From Psychrobacter sp. 72-O-c (lineage in GTDB: Bacteria > Pseudomonadota > Gammaproteobacteria > Pseudomonadales > Moraxellaceae): a stretch of DNA of 64,000 bases. Below the pieces are notes generated by a model that had not been told where the DNA came from, ran no database searches, and saw only the letters and a program-made list of their open reading frames with translations. Position numbers and translations under genes: made by a program. Below are positions 17,301 to 24,177 of the stretch, in pieces (position 1 is the stretch's first letter; each line of letters opens with the position of its first letter). The stretch spans positions 44,819-108,818 of the forward strand of contig NZ_CAJHBI010000009.1 of NCBI RefSeq assembly GCF_904846605.1, given 5' to 3'.

Positions 17301-17546
17301 GCTTGATGTAAACTCTACGGTCTTATCAATCTCAGCCATTGAAGTCTCAAATGACATGGCGGTCTTTATTGATAATGCACCCATACCAGCAAGCGCCACA
17401 CCAACACCCAGCGCCATCTTGGCAGCGTTGGTGCTGATATCGCTGAACGCTGACTTGCTATTTTTACGCGCTTTACGTAGCTCGTTATTATAGTTGGCTG
17501 TGTTCGCCTCCATGATTACCTGAATTCTACTCAGCACCGAAGCCAT
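14400..17546 (-). CDS. H: Tail tape measure protein
   Basis: A 1048-residue protein with the TP901-type tape measure core at about 60-390 (SFETSMAEIDKTVEFT, then TGGQLGIAEKDLVHFTEVMAKMGVAF and LTGALIAMGKPAEVA). Hydrophobic segments follow at about 400-560, including ILGLGILLAAGVLVYQNW, and the C-terminus is helical. It sets tail length, and by the rule of about 1.5 angstrom per residue it would suggest a tail near 150 nm, typical of a siphovirus. It follows the G/GT chaperone genes as in lambda. Confidence 0.92.
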   Translation of the reverse strand: MASVLSRIQVIMEANTANYNNELRKARKNSKSAFSDISTNAAKMALGVGVALAGMGALSIKTAMSFETSMAEIDKTVEFTSSNGLANMRKELQALSTQIPQTFEELAAVTATGGQLGIAEKDLVHFTEVMAKMGVAFDQPAQQVADSMAKIANVFQIPIANIDRLGDAINTLSNNTPATAAQLIDSLQRVGGVAKVFGLSEDATLGLTGALIAMGKPAEVASTAVNSLLTSFSTLDNATKSQLIGFEQLGLNIDDFSKLVATDGKQAITTYLEAINQLDQSKRIGTNALIIGKEFGDDITLLAGSVGVLENNWAMLGETVNTTKDYFGSMDIEFKKISATTANKMVLLKNNIDGVAASVGDAFIPALNELLLNMTPMAATIGTWASANPELIQQVTLVGGALLGAIVSLKLFADGVSAAKTAIDGLKIAHTALASPMGLTILGLGILLAAGVLVYQNWDEIKQVVNDNQPAFIALGVSVTALSVALIAANAPLILLKIQAALAAVQAGVMTVATAGWSVAAGIAAAATWTFNAALAVLTSPILAVVAAIALIAAGGYLVVKNWAAISAGLKAEFDKISNAVKSAVNSMQASWDNAVSRTRTAFVNIGNSISTTLKALPSKMLTIGKQIVDGLINGIKNGASSVVSAIGNMASNAVAKAKSVLNIRSPSRVMKTVGEQTAQGMAVGIIKTTPKAVQAAADMAKRIYDGFVNQWDELKKDIALFGTKGDPLAEFDFDVAQGKYAGIADSMIQGYRAEVEKFEQMKREVQDRAKISAEIKDRATQFQTDQTSAADAFGGLEVNGPQTEAEKLTLAYTNKMAIVDRFEQMHTDKTAQAEQARLTLTEGFNQSIKDLEMQKQAQTVGSITAMLGMALGETSKGYKAMFLVQKAYDFASAQSASFATIAKAWASAPFPANIPAVAIATLETGIIPAAIQAINPKGFKSGGYTGNGGTSDVAGLVHKEEFVANAPTTRKYRPELEAMHNGTYDRSSNNTPNINVSVQVTMDGKSSVESNDAYGKQIGKGLAAVISSEIIKMTRPNGMLDKKYARR

Positions 17547-17555
17547 GACATCCTC

Positions 17556-17927
17556 CTATGGTTTATTTGCAGTTTTTTGCGCATTGACTTTCGATGCAAA
17601 GAAGTCTCTTAGCTCGGCGACTTGGTTGCGTGCCTTAGCCCTAGCGACGTTTAGTCTTTCTTGTTCTTTTTGCTCAGGCGTCAGCAGGCTATAGTCGTAT
17701 AGCATGAAGTCGTCCAAGCTTCTCTTTTCTTTCCCTGCATAGTTTTGCCTACGCAGAGAAGCAAACTGCATATCTAAGAATTTCCCACCGAACGGCTCTA
17801 CGTATAGATAAAAGGCCTGCCACTCAGTCAGCTCACGGGCGCTCATGTTGTTGTCGATCCATTCGACTGTTTTACATAAGTGTGCGGCAAGCCTGAATTT
17901 AAATATCCGTAGAGGGTGGGCTATTAG
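17556..17927 (-). CDS. T: Tail chaperone T-domain, reached by -1 frameshift from G
   Basis: The frame stays open from the slippery site at 17927-17933 to the stop at 17556 and has no ATG near its start. Read from 17927 it gives LIAHPLRIFKFRLAAHL, then KTVEWIDNNMSARELTEWQ and FYLYVEPFGG. SARELTEW and EPFGG are the hallmarks of the gpT/GT C-terminal domain that recruits the tape measure and tail tube subunits. The internal ATG at 17846 could give a 96-residue product but would cut off a conserved-looking stretch. Expression as a G-T fusion is therefore far more likely. Confidence 0.85.
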   Translation of the reverse strand, partial: LIAHPLRIFKFRLAAHLCKTVEWIDNNMSARELTEWQAFYLYVEPFGGKFLDMQFASLRRQNYAGKEKRSLDDFMLYDYSLLTPEQKEQERLNVARAKARNQVAELRDFFASKVNAQKTANKP

Positions 17928-18277
17928 TTTTTTGCGGCGTCTTCTTTACCTTCAGGTTGTAGTGCGTTTAGTTTGCTTGAGAAGTCATACACCTTGGACA
18001 CAATAGCGGCTGGGAAGCTTTTGACCAGCTCGATATCGTCATCATTGAATTCTAGTACGCCATCGGCATCACAGACTGAGTAGACAAAGATAGTGGCTCG
18101 CACACCCTTGGTCTCTACCTCTTTCTGCATCAGGTGTTCCAGCCCCTCACGCTCGGCAGCAGTCATTTCCTTGATAAATACTTCACCCAGCTCGGGAATA
18201 TCCAGTGGCTTGACGGTGGTCTTTAACTTGATAAAGTCCGCTTTGCTTAGTACTTTTTTAGAGGCTTTCTGGGTCAT
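17924..18277 (-). CDS. G: Tail assembly chaperone G
   Basis: The 117-residue protein ends EGKEDAAKN, with the last three codons GCA AAA AAC directly before TAA. It has the size, helical content and position (between major tail protein and tape measure) of lambda gpG, including the phrase EMTAAERE...HLMQK. Most ribosomes would stop here, making G. A minority would slip back one base and make GT. Confidence 0.85.
   Translation of the reverse strand: MTQKASKKVLSKADFIKLKTTVKPLDIPELGEVFIKEMTAAEREGLEHLMQKEVETKGVRATIFVYSVCDADGVLEFNDDDIELVKSFPAAIVSKVYDFSSKLNALQPEGKEDAAKN
17927..17933 (-). promoter_or_regulatory. Programmed -1 frameshift site AAAAAAC
   Basis: The heptamer A AAA AAC is in register with the G reading frame (GCA AAA AAC TAA) and is followed at once by the stop codon. 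It fits the X XXY YYZ rule. The -1 frame downstream encodes the T domain without interruption. Confidence 0.9.
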
Positions 18278-18375
18278 TTCATTGCTCGCTTATTATTTAT
18301 AAACAAAGAAAAAGCGTAGAGCTGTTTAGTGCTTTACGCCTTTCGCTTAGGGGTTTTGGTGGTTGATTTTACTTA

Positions 18376-18810
18376 CTAAGGGGTTTGGGTGATCTCAGAG
18401 CTAATGACCAGCACGCCCTCAACTTTGAGCATGTCTTTTTGTTCTGCCATGAGAGTGAACTCTTTAATCATACCGTCGAACACATAGCCTTCGCTGGCGG
18501 CGGCAGGATCAATAAATTCAATCTTATTTTTAATGACCGTAGAGTTGTTGTAGGCCGCTTTTAATTCCATGTGTTGCGGATCGGTCGGGACGTAATACAA
18601 AGTAAATGGAATCTCTGATGTTTCTCTAAAGTTAGGCACTGCATTGACAGTAGAGATTGCATCGGTGGGCGTGACATCGACGACGAGCTTAGTCAGCTTG
18701 GGCATTTCCATTTCATTCAAAAACTCTACTTGATTAAAAGTAGGGATATCATCAGTTGCGATACTCCAGGTAAACTGTACATTCACTAAGTTATCAGCTG
18801 AAATAGCCAT
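18376..18810 (-). CDS. V: Major tail (tube) protein
   Basis: From the ATG at 18810 (MAISADNLVNVQFTW) the protein has 144 residues; a GAGAG Shine-Dalgarno lies 8 nt upstream, whereas the earlier GTG and ATG are too close to it. The sequence is beta-rich, with IPFTLYYVPTDPQHMELKAAYNN and a C-terminal FTLMAEQKDMLKVEGVLVIS strand pair typical of phage tail tube subunits. Its place between the tail completion gene and G supports this. It would be one of the most abundant virion proteins. Confidence 0.75.
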   Translation of the reverse strand: MAISADNLVNVQFTWSIATDDIPTFNQVEFLNEMEMPKLTKLVVDVTPTDAISTVNAVPNFRETSEIPFTLYYVPTDPQHMELKAAYNNSTVIKNKIEFIDPAAASEGYVFDGMIKEFTLMAEQKDMLKVEGVLVISSEITQTP

Positions 18811-18850
18811 AATCATCACTCTCTCTTATTGGTGGTCGGTGTGGGGTTGT

Positions 18851-19201
18851 TTAATTGGTTTGCCAGATATGGCACTCGATGCTTTGTCTGTATAACCCAG
18901 CATCCTCATCATGGAGGTATTTACGGCTATCGTAGTAAAACGGCTTTACCGTGTCTTTCAGGATTTTGATCATCTGATTGGTGATGTCTTCACAGCTGTC
19001 ATAGTCATTGTGATAAACATCCAGCTGCATATAAGCCAATTCGCGGCCTGTGTAGCCTGCTATCACGTTGGTAGCATTGGCATTCATTACGGTATAGACC
19101 AGATAAGGCGTCCCTTTTTCGCCTTCAGGTCTGACTAGCGGCCAGACGTTGCTATTAAATAAAACGCTGAGGGTGCTATAAATTGTTTCACTGGCTTTCA
19201 T
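18851..19201 (-). CDS. Tail completion protein (DUF3168/gpU-like)
   Basis: A 116-residue protein beginning MKASETIYSTLSVLFNSNVWPLV, with TPYLVYTVMNA and QLDVYHNDYDSCEDITNQMIKIL. This is the pattern of the DUF3168 tail terminator family, which caps the tail tube and mediates head joining. It is followed by the major tail protein and preceded by the HK97 gp10-like gene, the usual order. Confidence 0.78.
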   Translation of the reverse strand: MKASETIYSTLSVLFNSNVWPLVRPEGEKGTPYLVYTVMNANATNVIAGYTGRELAYMQLDVYHNDYDSCEDITNQMIKILKDTVKPFYYDSRKYLHDEDAGLYRQSIECHIWQTN

Positions 19202-19214
19202 GGGTTATTCCTTT

Positions 19215-19601
19215 TTAGCCAATCATTAATTTATCGATTTCGATTTTCCATTTTTCTTTAAACTTGCCGACGCCTTCCTCGTACTTGCTATCTGCTGCTG
19301 GTCGCAGAAATGGCGTGGCGGACATCTGACTAGTGCCGTTCTCTATGAAGTACCAGTAATACGCTTTGCCCGCGACATAGATGCCAACAGCCGGTTTTTG
19401 TGTATACCTCAGTTGCTTTGACCGGATATTCTTTTTAAGTAGCCCCGTTCTCTCTGGAGCCTTAGCTTTAGCTTCTTTTTTGATAGGTTGGATGCCAGCA
19501 TTAAGTGCTTTCATCATGACCTTACGCTTGGAGGTGTCTATAAGCCTGTCAAACTGTTTGTCCAGCTCATCAAGCCCCTCTATTCGGAACTCTGCACTCA
19601 T
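19215..19601 (-). CDS. HK97 gp10-like neck/tail protein
   Basis: The 128-residue protein contains IEGLDELDKQFDRL at the N-terminus, a KAPERTGLLKKNI motif and YYWYFIENGTSQMSATPFLRPA. These are the recognised features of the HK97-gp10 family of neck proteins joining head and tail. Normally it directly follows the head-tail adaptor gene. Here a block of about 2.3 kb with an antirepressor, two ribbon-helix-helix genes and a secreted protein lies between the two. Confidence 0.85.
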   Translation of the reverse strand: MSAEFRIEGLDELDKQFDRLIDTSKRKVMMKALNAGIQPIKKEAKAKAPERTGLLKKNIRSKQLRYTQKPAVGIYVAGKAYYWYFIENGTSQMSATPFLRPAADSKYEEGVGKFKEKWKIEIDKLMIG

Positions 19602-19625
19602 GATGATTCCTTACTTTGGATAATA

Positions 19626-19652
19626 AAAACCCCATCGGATGACGGGGCTTTT
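19626..19652 (-). terminator. Terminator-like hairpin before the gp10-like gene
   Basis: An AGCCCCGTCATC arm pairs with GATGGGG (one bulge) and is followed by five T residues on the minus strand. It would stop transcripts from the antirepressor operon before they enter the tail genes. Confidence 0.55.
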
Positions 19653-19668
19653 TATTACTGATATAAAT

Positions 19669-19911
19669 TTATTTAGGTAAGAACTGTACCAAGTCGTAGG
19701 CGCTGTCTAAATGCGCCATTAGTGCGGCAAGCTCACTGGGTAACTTTCTATCGTTCTCATACTTATCCATCATCAGCTCAAGCACCGCTTTGGCAGAGTT
19801 AATGTGACTACAAGTAGCGGTCATGGCATCATCATTACTATGCGGCTGTGAGGTGTAATAAGGATGCGTACTAGGCACATGATTATTAATCGTTATATTA
19901 TTAACGCTCAT
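19669..19911 (-). CDS. Small protein of unknown function after the antirepressor (80 aa)
   Basis: The ATG at 19911 overlaps the end of the antirepressor gene by 4 bp (ATGA-type coupling). The N-terminal half is rich in Asn, His, Ser and Thr (MSVNNITINNHVPS...). The C-terminal half looks helical (SAKAVLELMMDKYEN and LPSELAALMAHLDSAYDLVQFL). No family recognised. As the last gene of the arc-like/ant-like operon it may assist or modulate the antirepressor. Confidence 0.55.
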   Translation of the reverse strand: MSVNNITINNHVPSTHPYYTSQPHSNDDAMTATCSHINSAKAVLELMMDKYENDRKLPSELAALMAHLDSAYDLVQFLPK

Positions 19912-20801
19912 AACGGCTCTCCATTATTACCGACCATGACCACATTTGACCAAGCGTGCTTCTCTACCATTTTTTTGGAGACAGAAAAGCTTAATGCGGT
20001 CAACTGTTGCAAGTCAAAATCATCACACTCATTAATGAATTGGGCTAGTGATGTGGTTGAGGAGATAAATTCATGATCGGCTAATGGGCGAGTCCACAAA
20101 TGGCCATAGCTGTCGAGTTGTGATACCAAGCGTTCGTTATTACGGTAATGATAGTCCTGCTCGATTTCTTGTGTATGTTTAGAATTATGAGTCGTCTCAG
20201 CGAGCTGGGGATACCTCATTCGCTGAATGTATTCTGTCGCCTCACCAACTTGGCTAACTGTCAAATCACCCACTCTATCAATATTGAAACGATGATGAAT
20301 AAGACTAAACACATCATTATAGCCAATACCAAGTTTGTATTGAGTGATTCGCGCCGCTTTGACCAACCCATTCCGATCTTTTACGCTTGAGGGTAGATCC
20401 TCATTAGCACGAGGATTGATAGCAGCGCCAGTATGCCAATAGTCGTGCAATGCGCTATAGCATTCTTTTTTATACATAACCAAGGCAGGTTTAACTTCAG
20501 GTTTGATGCGCTTGGTATCAACACCAAATAACCAGCCGTTTAGCATCCCGATGGGCAAACAAAGCATTTGCTGTGAACCACCCTTTGAAGGTGCGTGTAT
20601 CATACACGCACCTTCTGAAAGCACTTCATCGCGCTCGATCCGCTGATGTTGACCGCGCCAATGCAAACCAATATTTTCACATATTGGTTTAACAGCGGTA
20701 TATTGAATACCATCTTTTTCAATCGTTAACAGTGGTTGACCGTTAAAGTCGATAGTTTTTAAGTTATTGCCTCTACTAGGGTCATTTGCTATAATAGTCA
20801 T
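19908..20801 (-). CDS. ant: P22 Ant-type antirepressor
   Basis: The N-terminal about 110 residues match the P22_AR_N domain: FNGQPLLTIEKDGIQYTAVKPICENIGLHWRGQ, then a CLPIGMLNGWLFG segment and ALVMYKKECYSALHDYW. This domain lets P22 antirepressor bind and inactivate c2-type phage repressors. The middle of the protein (about 150-215) looks helical. The gene follows an Arc-like repressor gene, as ant follows arc in P22. It probably triggers induction of this or a related prophage when derepressed. It is transcribed with the late genes' orientation but seems to have its own promoter. Confidence 0.85.
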   Translation of the reverse strand: MTIIANDPSRGNNLKTIDFNGQPLLTIEKDGIQYTAVKPICENIGLHWRGQHQRIERDEVLSEGACMIHAPSKGGSQQMLCLPIGMLNGWLFGVDTKRIKPEVKPALVMYKKECYSALHDYWHTGAAINPRANEDLPSSVKDRNGLVKAARITQYKLGIGYNDVFSLIHHRFNIDRVGDLTVSQVGEATEYIQRMRYPQLAETTHNSKHTQEIEQDYHYRNNERLVSQLDSYGHLWTRPLADHEFISSTTSLAQFINECDDFDLQQLTALSFSVSKKMVEKHAWSNVVMVGNNGEPL

Positions 20802-20819
20802 GTTTAGTTCCTTTACGAA

Positions 20820-21038
20820 TTAAATTTTAGTAGAAGCAGACGGTTCATCTTGGCGGGTGATGTCTGCTTTTTTTGTGCCTGATTGATTTTCAATGCGTTC
20901 ACGAGCTTGTTCCAAGTGCATATTTATCTCATCCATCATGGTTCGATAGTTGCTTGACGCTCTATCTTTTAACCATTGATGCATATCTTTAGATAACCGT
21001 AGTCTATAATCTATTGGACGAGTACGATTTATACCCAT
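20820..21038 (-). CDS. Arc-like ribbon-helix-helix repressor (72 aa)
   Basis: From the ATG at 21038 (MGINRTRPIDYRLRLSKDMH) with GAGG about 6 nt upstream, the protein is 72 residues. An RHH pattern is visible: a short strand (DYRLRLS), helix one (KDMHQWLKDRASSN) and helix two (TMMDEINMHLEQARERI), as in Arc. It is the first gene of the leftward operon with the antirepressor, so it would be an autorepressor limiting antirepressor synthesis. The likely operators are the two palindromes upstream of it. Confidence 0.75.
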   Translation of the reverse strand: MGINRTRPIDYRLRLSKDMHQWLKDRASSNYRTMMDEINMHLEQARERIENQSGTKKADITRQDEPSASTKI

Positions 21039-21075
21039 TTGACACCTCATTTAGTATTATTAATAATATTTAATC

Positions 21076-21094
21076 ATGCCTATAGTAGAGGCAT
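21076..21094. promoter_or_regulatory. Operator-like palindrome 1 of the antirepressor region
   Basis: ATGCCTATAGTAGAGGCAT is an imperfect 19-bp palindrome with one mismatched pair. The core GCCTATAGTAGAG is repeated exactly 30 bp further on, about three helical turns, so proteins bound at both sites would be on the same face of the DNA. Confidence 0.65.
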
Positions 21095-21100
21095 AAATAG

Positions 21101-21129
21101 ATAGTACGCCTATAGTAGAGTCGTGTCAA
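21101..21129 (-). promoter_or_regulatory. Promoter of the arc-like/ant-like operon with operator 2 in the spacer
   Basis: On the minus strand a perfect TTGACA (21124-21129) is followed after 17 bp by TACTAT (21101-21106). The spacer is almost entirely filled by the second palindrome (21108-21122). A repressor bound there would block polymerase. From memory, the P22 Arc operator occupies the same place in P-ant and also contains CTCTACTAT, which is present here on the minus strand. Confidence 0.65.
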
Positions 21130-21148
21130 TAATTATTTTGGAATTATT

Positions 21149-21466
21149 ATGAGTGCAAATAAACATCCTGATTTTAGAGTTCGAATCCCTGAAGAGTTAA
21201 AGGAAAAAATCCGTGTTTCTGCTGATAAGCATAACCGCTCTATGGGATCTGATATTGTTGCCAGAGTGGAGCAAACCTTTAATCAAGAAGATAGCGCCAC
21301 ACCCAGCACCAGCAACGTACTTATTATCACTGCGATGTACCAGACCTTACGAGAGGAAGGCTATACCCATGATAAAGCCGAGCAAGTGATTACTGACTCT
21401 GTTAAAAAATTATTAGATATGGATTTCATTAAAAAGAATTATAACAATGCGGTTGCTGATGATTAA
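21149..21466 (+). CDS. Divergent Arc/Mnt-like ribbon-helix-helix protein (105 aa)
   Basis: The N-terminal 50 residues form an RHH domain: DFRVRIPEELKEKI (strand and start of helix one) and NRSMGSDIVARVEQTF (helix two). The C-terminal half (residues 55-105) looks helical and may be a tetramerisation region like that of Mnt. It is transcribed away from the arc-like and antirepressor genes across the shared operator region, the arrangement of mnt in P22. It likely keeps the antirepressor silent in the lysogen. A bidirectional terminator follows its stop. Confidence 0.75.
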   Translation: MSANKHPDFRVRIPEELKEKIRVSADKHNRSMGSDIVARVEQTFNQEDSATPSTSNVLIITAMYQTLREEGYTHDKAEQVITDSVKKLLDMDFIKKNYNNAVADD

Positions 21467-21489
21467 CTATTTGGCAGATGATTGATAAT

Positions 21490-21519
21490 AAAAAACCCAC
21501 CGATTGGTGGGCTTTTTAT
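21490..21519. terminator. Bidirectional terminator between convergent genes
   Basis: CCCACC/GGTGGG stem with a GATT loop (21496-21511), A-run before and T-run after. It separates the + strand RHH gene from the convergent secreted-protein gene and works on paper in both directions. Confidence 0.8.
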
Positions 21520-21545
21520 TGTTAAAGTGCGAGCCGGTTTAGTTA

Positions 21546-21845
21546 TTACTTAGCGCGTTTTAAGCAATCAAGATAGTATTTAGCGCCAAACTCGCGAGTA
21601 GCATCAGCTTGATGTTCAGGCGTCTGGTATGAAGGCTTAGAAAAAGCGTCGCGTACCATTGCTTGTTGCATCTTATCTTCGCCTGCCACTTTCATAAGAT
21701 TGACAACATCGACACCTACTAATCGTGACTCCATGATGATCTCAGCCAACCCTTTAACATCAACGCAGAACTCAGCTTTATCCGCTGCAAGCGATGGGGT
21801 GGTTATTCCTAGTGATAATGCTAAACCTAATAAAACCTTTTTCAT
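21546..21845 (-). CDS. Small secreted protein of unknown function (99 aa)
   Basis: The protein starts MKKVLLGLALSLGITTPSLAAD, a clear Sec signal peptide with likely cleavage after SLA. The mature part of about 80 residues has two cysteines, in EFCVDV and YLDCLKRAK, that could form a disulphide in the periplasm. Phage structural operons rarely contain secreted proteins, so this is probably a lysogenic-conversion gene (moron) carried along with the immunity cassette. Superinfection exclusion is one possibility, but nothing in the sequence proves it. Confidence 0.7.
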   Translation of the reverse strand: MKKVLLGLALSLGITTPSLAADKAEFCVDVKGLAEIIMESRLVGVDVVNLMKVAGEDKMQQAMVRDAFSKPSYQTPEHQADATREFGAKYYLDCLKRAK

Positions 21846-21967
21846 AATAAATCCGTTTTAATCAGTTAAAAACACAGTCAAGTATATTACGAGTAACAAC
21901 ATTAATCCACCAAAACAATATAGAAACCTTTTAGATATAACTAGCAACTATGATGAGTAATTGACAG

Positions 21968-22291
21968 TTATACGGTTTTTAGCATGAGTGTCATATGCTC
22001 ACGGCCACTTTTGGCATCTGGCAAGGGATCGCCGTCTATCTCATAGCGCTGACCATTATGCTCTATTTGCATAGTGCTATTAATATCATTCCGATAGCGG
22101 ATGACACACCGCGCGCGGGTCTCACTATCAGCCGCTTGCGCTGACAATATATCTTTGACTAATAACGGCTCAAAGGATGCCCAGAGCGTGACCACTGGCG
22201 ATGAAGGTAAAGGTAATACCGCGCCCGATGGAGATCGGGTTGACTCTGATTTATATACCGTCACTCGATGACGTAATTTATTAGCTTTCAC
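21968..22291 (-). CDS. Head-tail adaptor protein
   Basis: A 107-residue protein opening MKANKLRHRVTVYKSESTRSPSG with WASFEPL, then ETRARCVIRYRNDI and MQIEHNGQRYEIDGDP. This is the standard pattern of the phage head-tail joining (SPP1 gp16-like) family. It sits 10 bp after the connector gene and would form the ring between connector and tail. Confidence 0.87.
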   Translation of the reverse strand: MKANKLRHRVTVYKSESTRSPSGAVLPLPSSPVVTLWASFEPLLVKDILSAQAADSETRARCVIRYRNDINSTMQIEHNGQRYEIDGDPLPDAKSGREHMTLMLKTV

Positions 22292-22300
22292 AGCAGCTCC

Positions 22301-22591
22301 TTATATTACGGTCGGCTTACGGTACGAATACAGCAAGCTGACAACCGGTGCGGGTAGATAGTTGCCATTGATGGGCGTGTCTTTATCAGCGTTCCGGTTG
22401 TCATCAAAGTAACCGATGAGCATCAGCGTAGCGACCTTGATATCGTCAGTCCCTTCGACGGGTATATCTTCAGTGATATAACGCCCGATGGCTGACTCAG
22501 CGGCTTTGATATACATAGTCAATGTCGTATCGTTAGCATCATTGTCATAGCGCAGATGATGTTTTACTTCCTCAAGCGTCACCCAAACCAT
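22301..22591 (-). CDS. Head-tail connector protein (HK97 gp6-like)
   Basis: Start chosen at the ATG at 22591 (MVWVTLEEVKHHLRYDND), which has AAGGAG 6 nt upstream; earlier in-frame ATGs lie inside the portal gene. The 96-residue product has VTLEEVKHHLR, LTMYIKAAESAIGRYI and ATLMLIGYFDDNR, typical of the gp6 DNA packaging connector family. The start overlaps the 3' end of the portal gene by 20 bp. Confidence 0.85.
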   Translation of the reverse strand: MVWVTLEEVKHHLRYDNDANDTTLTMYIKAAESAIGRYITEDIPVEGTDDIKVATLMLIGYFDDNRNADKDTPINGNYLPAPVVSLLYSYRKPTVI

Positions 22592-23864
22592 CGTTGTCTC
22601 CTTGTCCTGTGTCGTTTTTGCTGTCTTTAGCAAAAGGATTGTCGCTAGCGTCACGCTTAGCGATGGCTGCTAGGCTAAAGTTCTGCTGCTGGATCATCGG
22701 GCTCTCACCACCGGATACGGCTGACTTTCTAAGCTTAGCGCGAGCCTCATTAGGACTAAATATAGATCCACCAACGGCTTTGACTAGATAATCCATTTGA
22801 CTGCTGGCATCCATTCTTAAGAGTCCATCAAGATTAAACTCGACTTCAACCCCATCTTCTAAGGCCAGATGCTCATTAAGTAAGTTTTCAATACTCTCGA
22901 TATGATGTTGTAAGCAGTCGCTATAGTAGATGTCGTTATAGTCGCTTACCTTGCCAGATGGCGGTGTGCCAAGCCCGATTTTAAAGGCAGGGACTCTAAA
23001 TGCCGTACAGACGATTTCACCTGACATTTTTAGCTGCTCCACCAGCTGCGCATCATGAGCAGGTACTGACATCGCGGTATAAGTCATGCCGTCGCCTAAT
23101 ACTGCTGTGCCGCCACGCGCCGCGCCTGAATAGTTCTTTTTCCAGTTGTCTTTTAGCTCTTTTGCAGTTTCGGAATTTATAGTGCCTGGTGCAGTCAATA
23201 GGCCAGATGGTCGGGATTCGTTAGCAAAGAACGCTTGAGCATTTCGTTGGATGCTAATACCCTGGCTTGCCGCTAACGCACAAGCGACAATCGGTGATAG
23301 CCCAACAAGCGGATGATAAAAGCAATTAAAACGATCGTGAATAATCTCAGACGCGGGAATCACGACATCGTCAGCTAAGTTGAATAGTCGATCGCGGCGT
23401 ACTTGATAAAATACTTCGCCATTAGGATCGACCAGTGGCTTAGTGCGTTCAGGATTAAGTATAAGATGCTGCCATACTTCGCCGTAGATATTACGTACTT
23501 TCCAGACGTAAGTGTTACCACTAGTGCTTTTGCTGGTGGCCCATGCTTCAAAAAACTGTTGGGCGTTTTGGTAATGATTGGGTTTGTCCAATAGCTTTTT
23601 GACACGACTGTTGATAGGTTGCATAACGCCATCGACTTCGGTCAGTGTCGTTAGCTTGAGCTTGCCAATATCACAAGTGATCAAAGACACACAAGCAAAC
23701 ACCGCATGATGCCGCATCTGATCGTTTTTGCTAACTTCGATTTCTTCATTACGCTGCCATGCACCAGTAAATGGCTCATGTAGCGTGTGCCAAACATCGC
23801 CGCCATTGACTGGTTGGGCGGTGTTTGCTGATTTTTGTCCGGTCATCCAATCAAACATGCCCAT
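22572..23864 (-). CDS. HK97-family portal protein
   Basis: At 430 residues with FACVSLITCDIGKLKLTTL, FFEAWATSKSTSGNTYVWK, VGLSPIVACALAASQGISIQ and FRVPAFKIGLG, this is a typical HK97-type portal. The portal is the dodecameric channel at one capsid vertex through which DNA is packaged. It ends in a Gly/Asp/Asn-rich tail. Followed closely by the connector genes, preceded by a small gene and the capsid gene. Confidence 0.92.
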   Translation of the reverse strand: MGMFDWMTGQKSANTAQPVNGGDVWHTLHEPFTGAWQRNEEIEVSKNDQMRHHAVFACVSLITCDIGKLKLTTLTEVDGVMQPINSRVKKLLDKPNHYQNAQQFFEAWATSKSTSGNTYVWKVRNIYGEVWQHLILNPERTKPLVDPNGEVFYQVRRDRLFNLADDVVIPASEIIHDRFNCFYHPLVGLSPIVACALAASQGISIQRNAQAFFANESRPSGLLTAPGTINSETAKELKDNWKKNYSGAARGGTAVLGDGMTYTAMSVPAHDAQLVEQLKMSGEIVCTAFRVPAFKIGLGTPPSGKVSDYNDIYYSDCLQHHIESIENLLNEHLALEDGVEVEFNLDGLLRMDASSQMDYLVKAVGGSIFSPNEARAKLRKSAVSGGESPMIQQQNFSLAAIAKRDASDNPFAKDSKNDTGQGDNDGLGDA

Positions 23865-23869
23865 AATAT

Positions 23870-24049
23870 TTACTCGTCTTCAGTTTTAGTCGCTGCTTTG
23901 GGCTTAGATTTGCTTCTAGCCTTTGGCTCGGTTGGCTCATAAGCTTTGGCAAAGCCAGATTTGATAAGGACATTGGCCTCAAAGCCAGTAACGTTATCAA
24001 TCATGCCTTTTGGCCCATTGGGCGCGTTTTTGATATATTCAATTTGCAT
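23870..24049 (-). CDS. Small phage protein of unknown function between capsid and portal genes (59 aa)
   Basis: From the ATG at 24049 (MQIEYIKNAPNGPKG) with AGG 6 nt upstream. The N-terminal half has a short domain with GPKGMIDNVTGFEANVLIKSGFAKAY; the C-terminal 20 residues are Lys, Ser, Ala and Thr-rich. It resembles the small head-module proteins often found beside portals, but no function is known to me. Confidence 0.65.
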   Translation of the reverse strand: MQIEYIKNAPNGPKGMIDNVTGFEANVLIKSGFAKAYEPTEPKARSKSKPKAATKTEDE

Positions 24050-24116
24050 GGTTAACCTCATATTTTTTAGGAGTAGATGCTGAAACTGAAGGAAAGGCAG
24101 TGCCAATACCTACTCG

Positions 24117-24146
24117 TAAAAAATCCCAACGCGGTGGCTGGGATTT
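24117..24146 (-). terminator. Hairpin after the capsid gene
   Basis: AATCCCA/TGGGATT stem (24122-24145) followed by T residues on the minus strand. It may reduce downstream transcription relative to the capsid gene. Confidence 0.6.
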
Positions 24147-24177
24147 TGGTCAGTCTCAAACTATGTAGGTATGGCTT

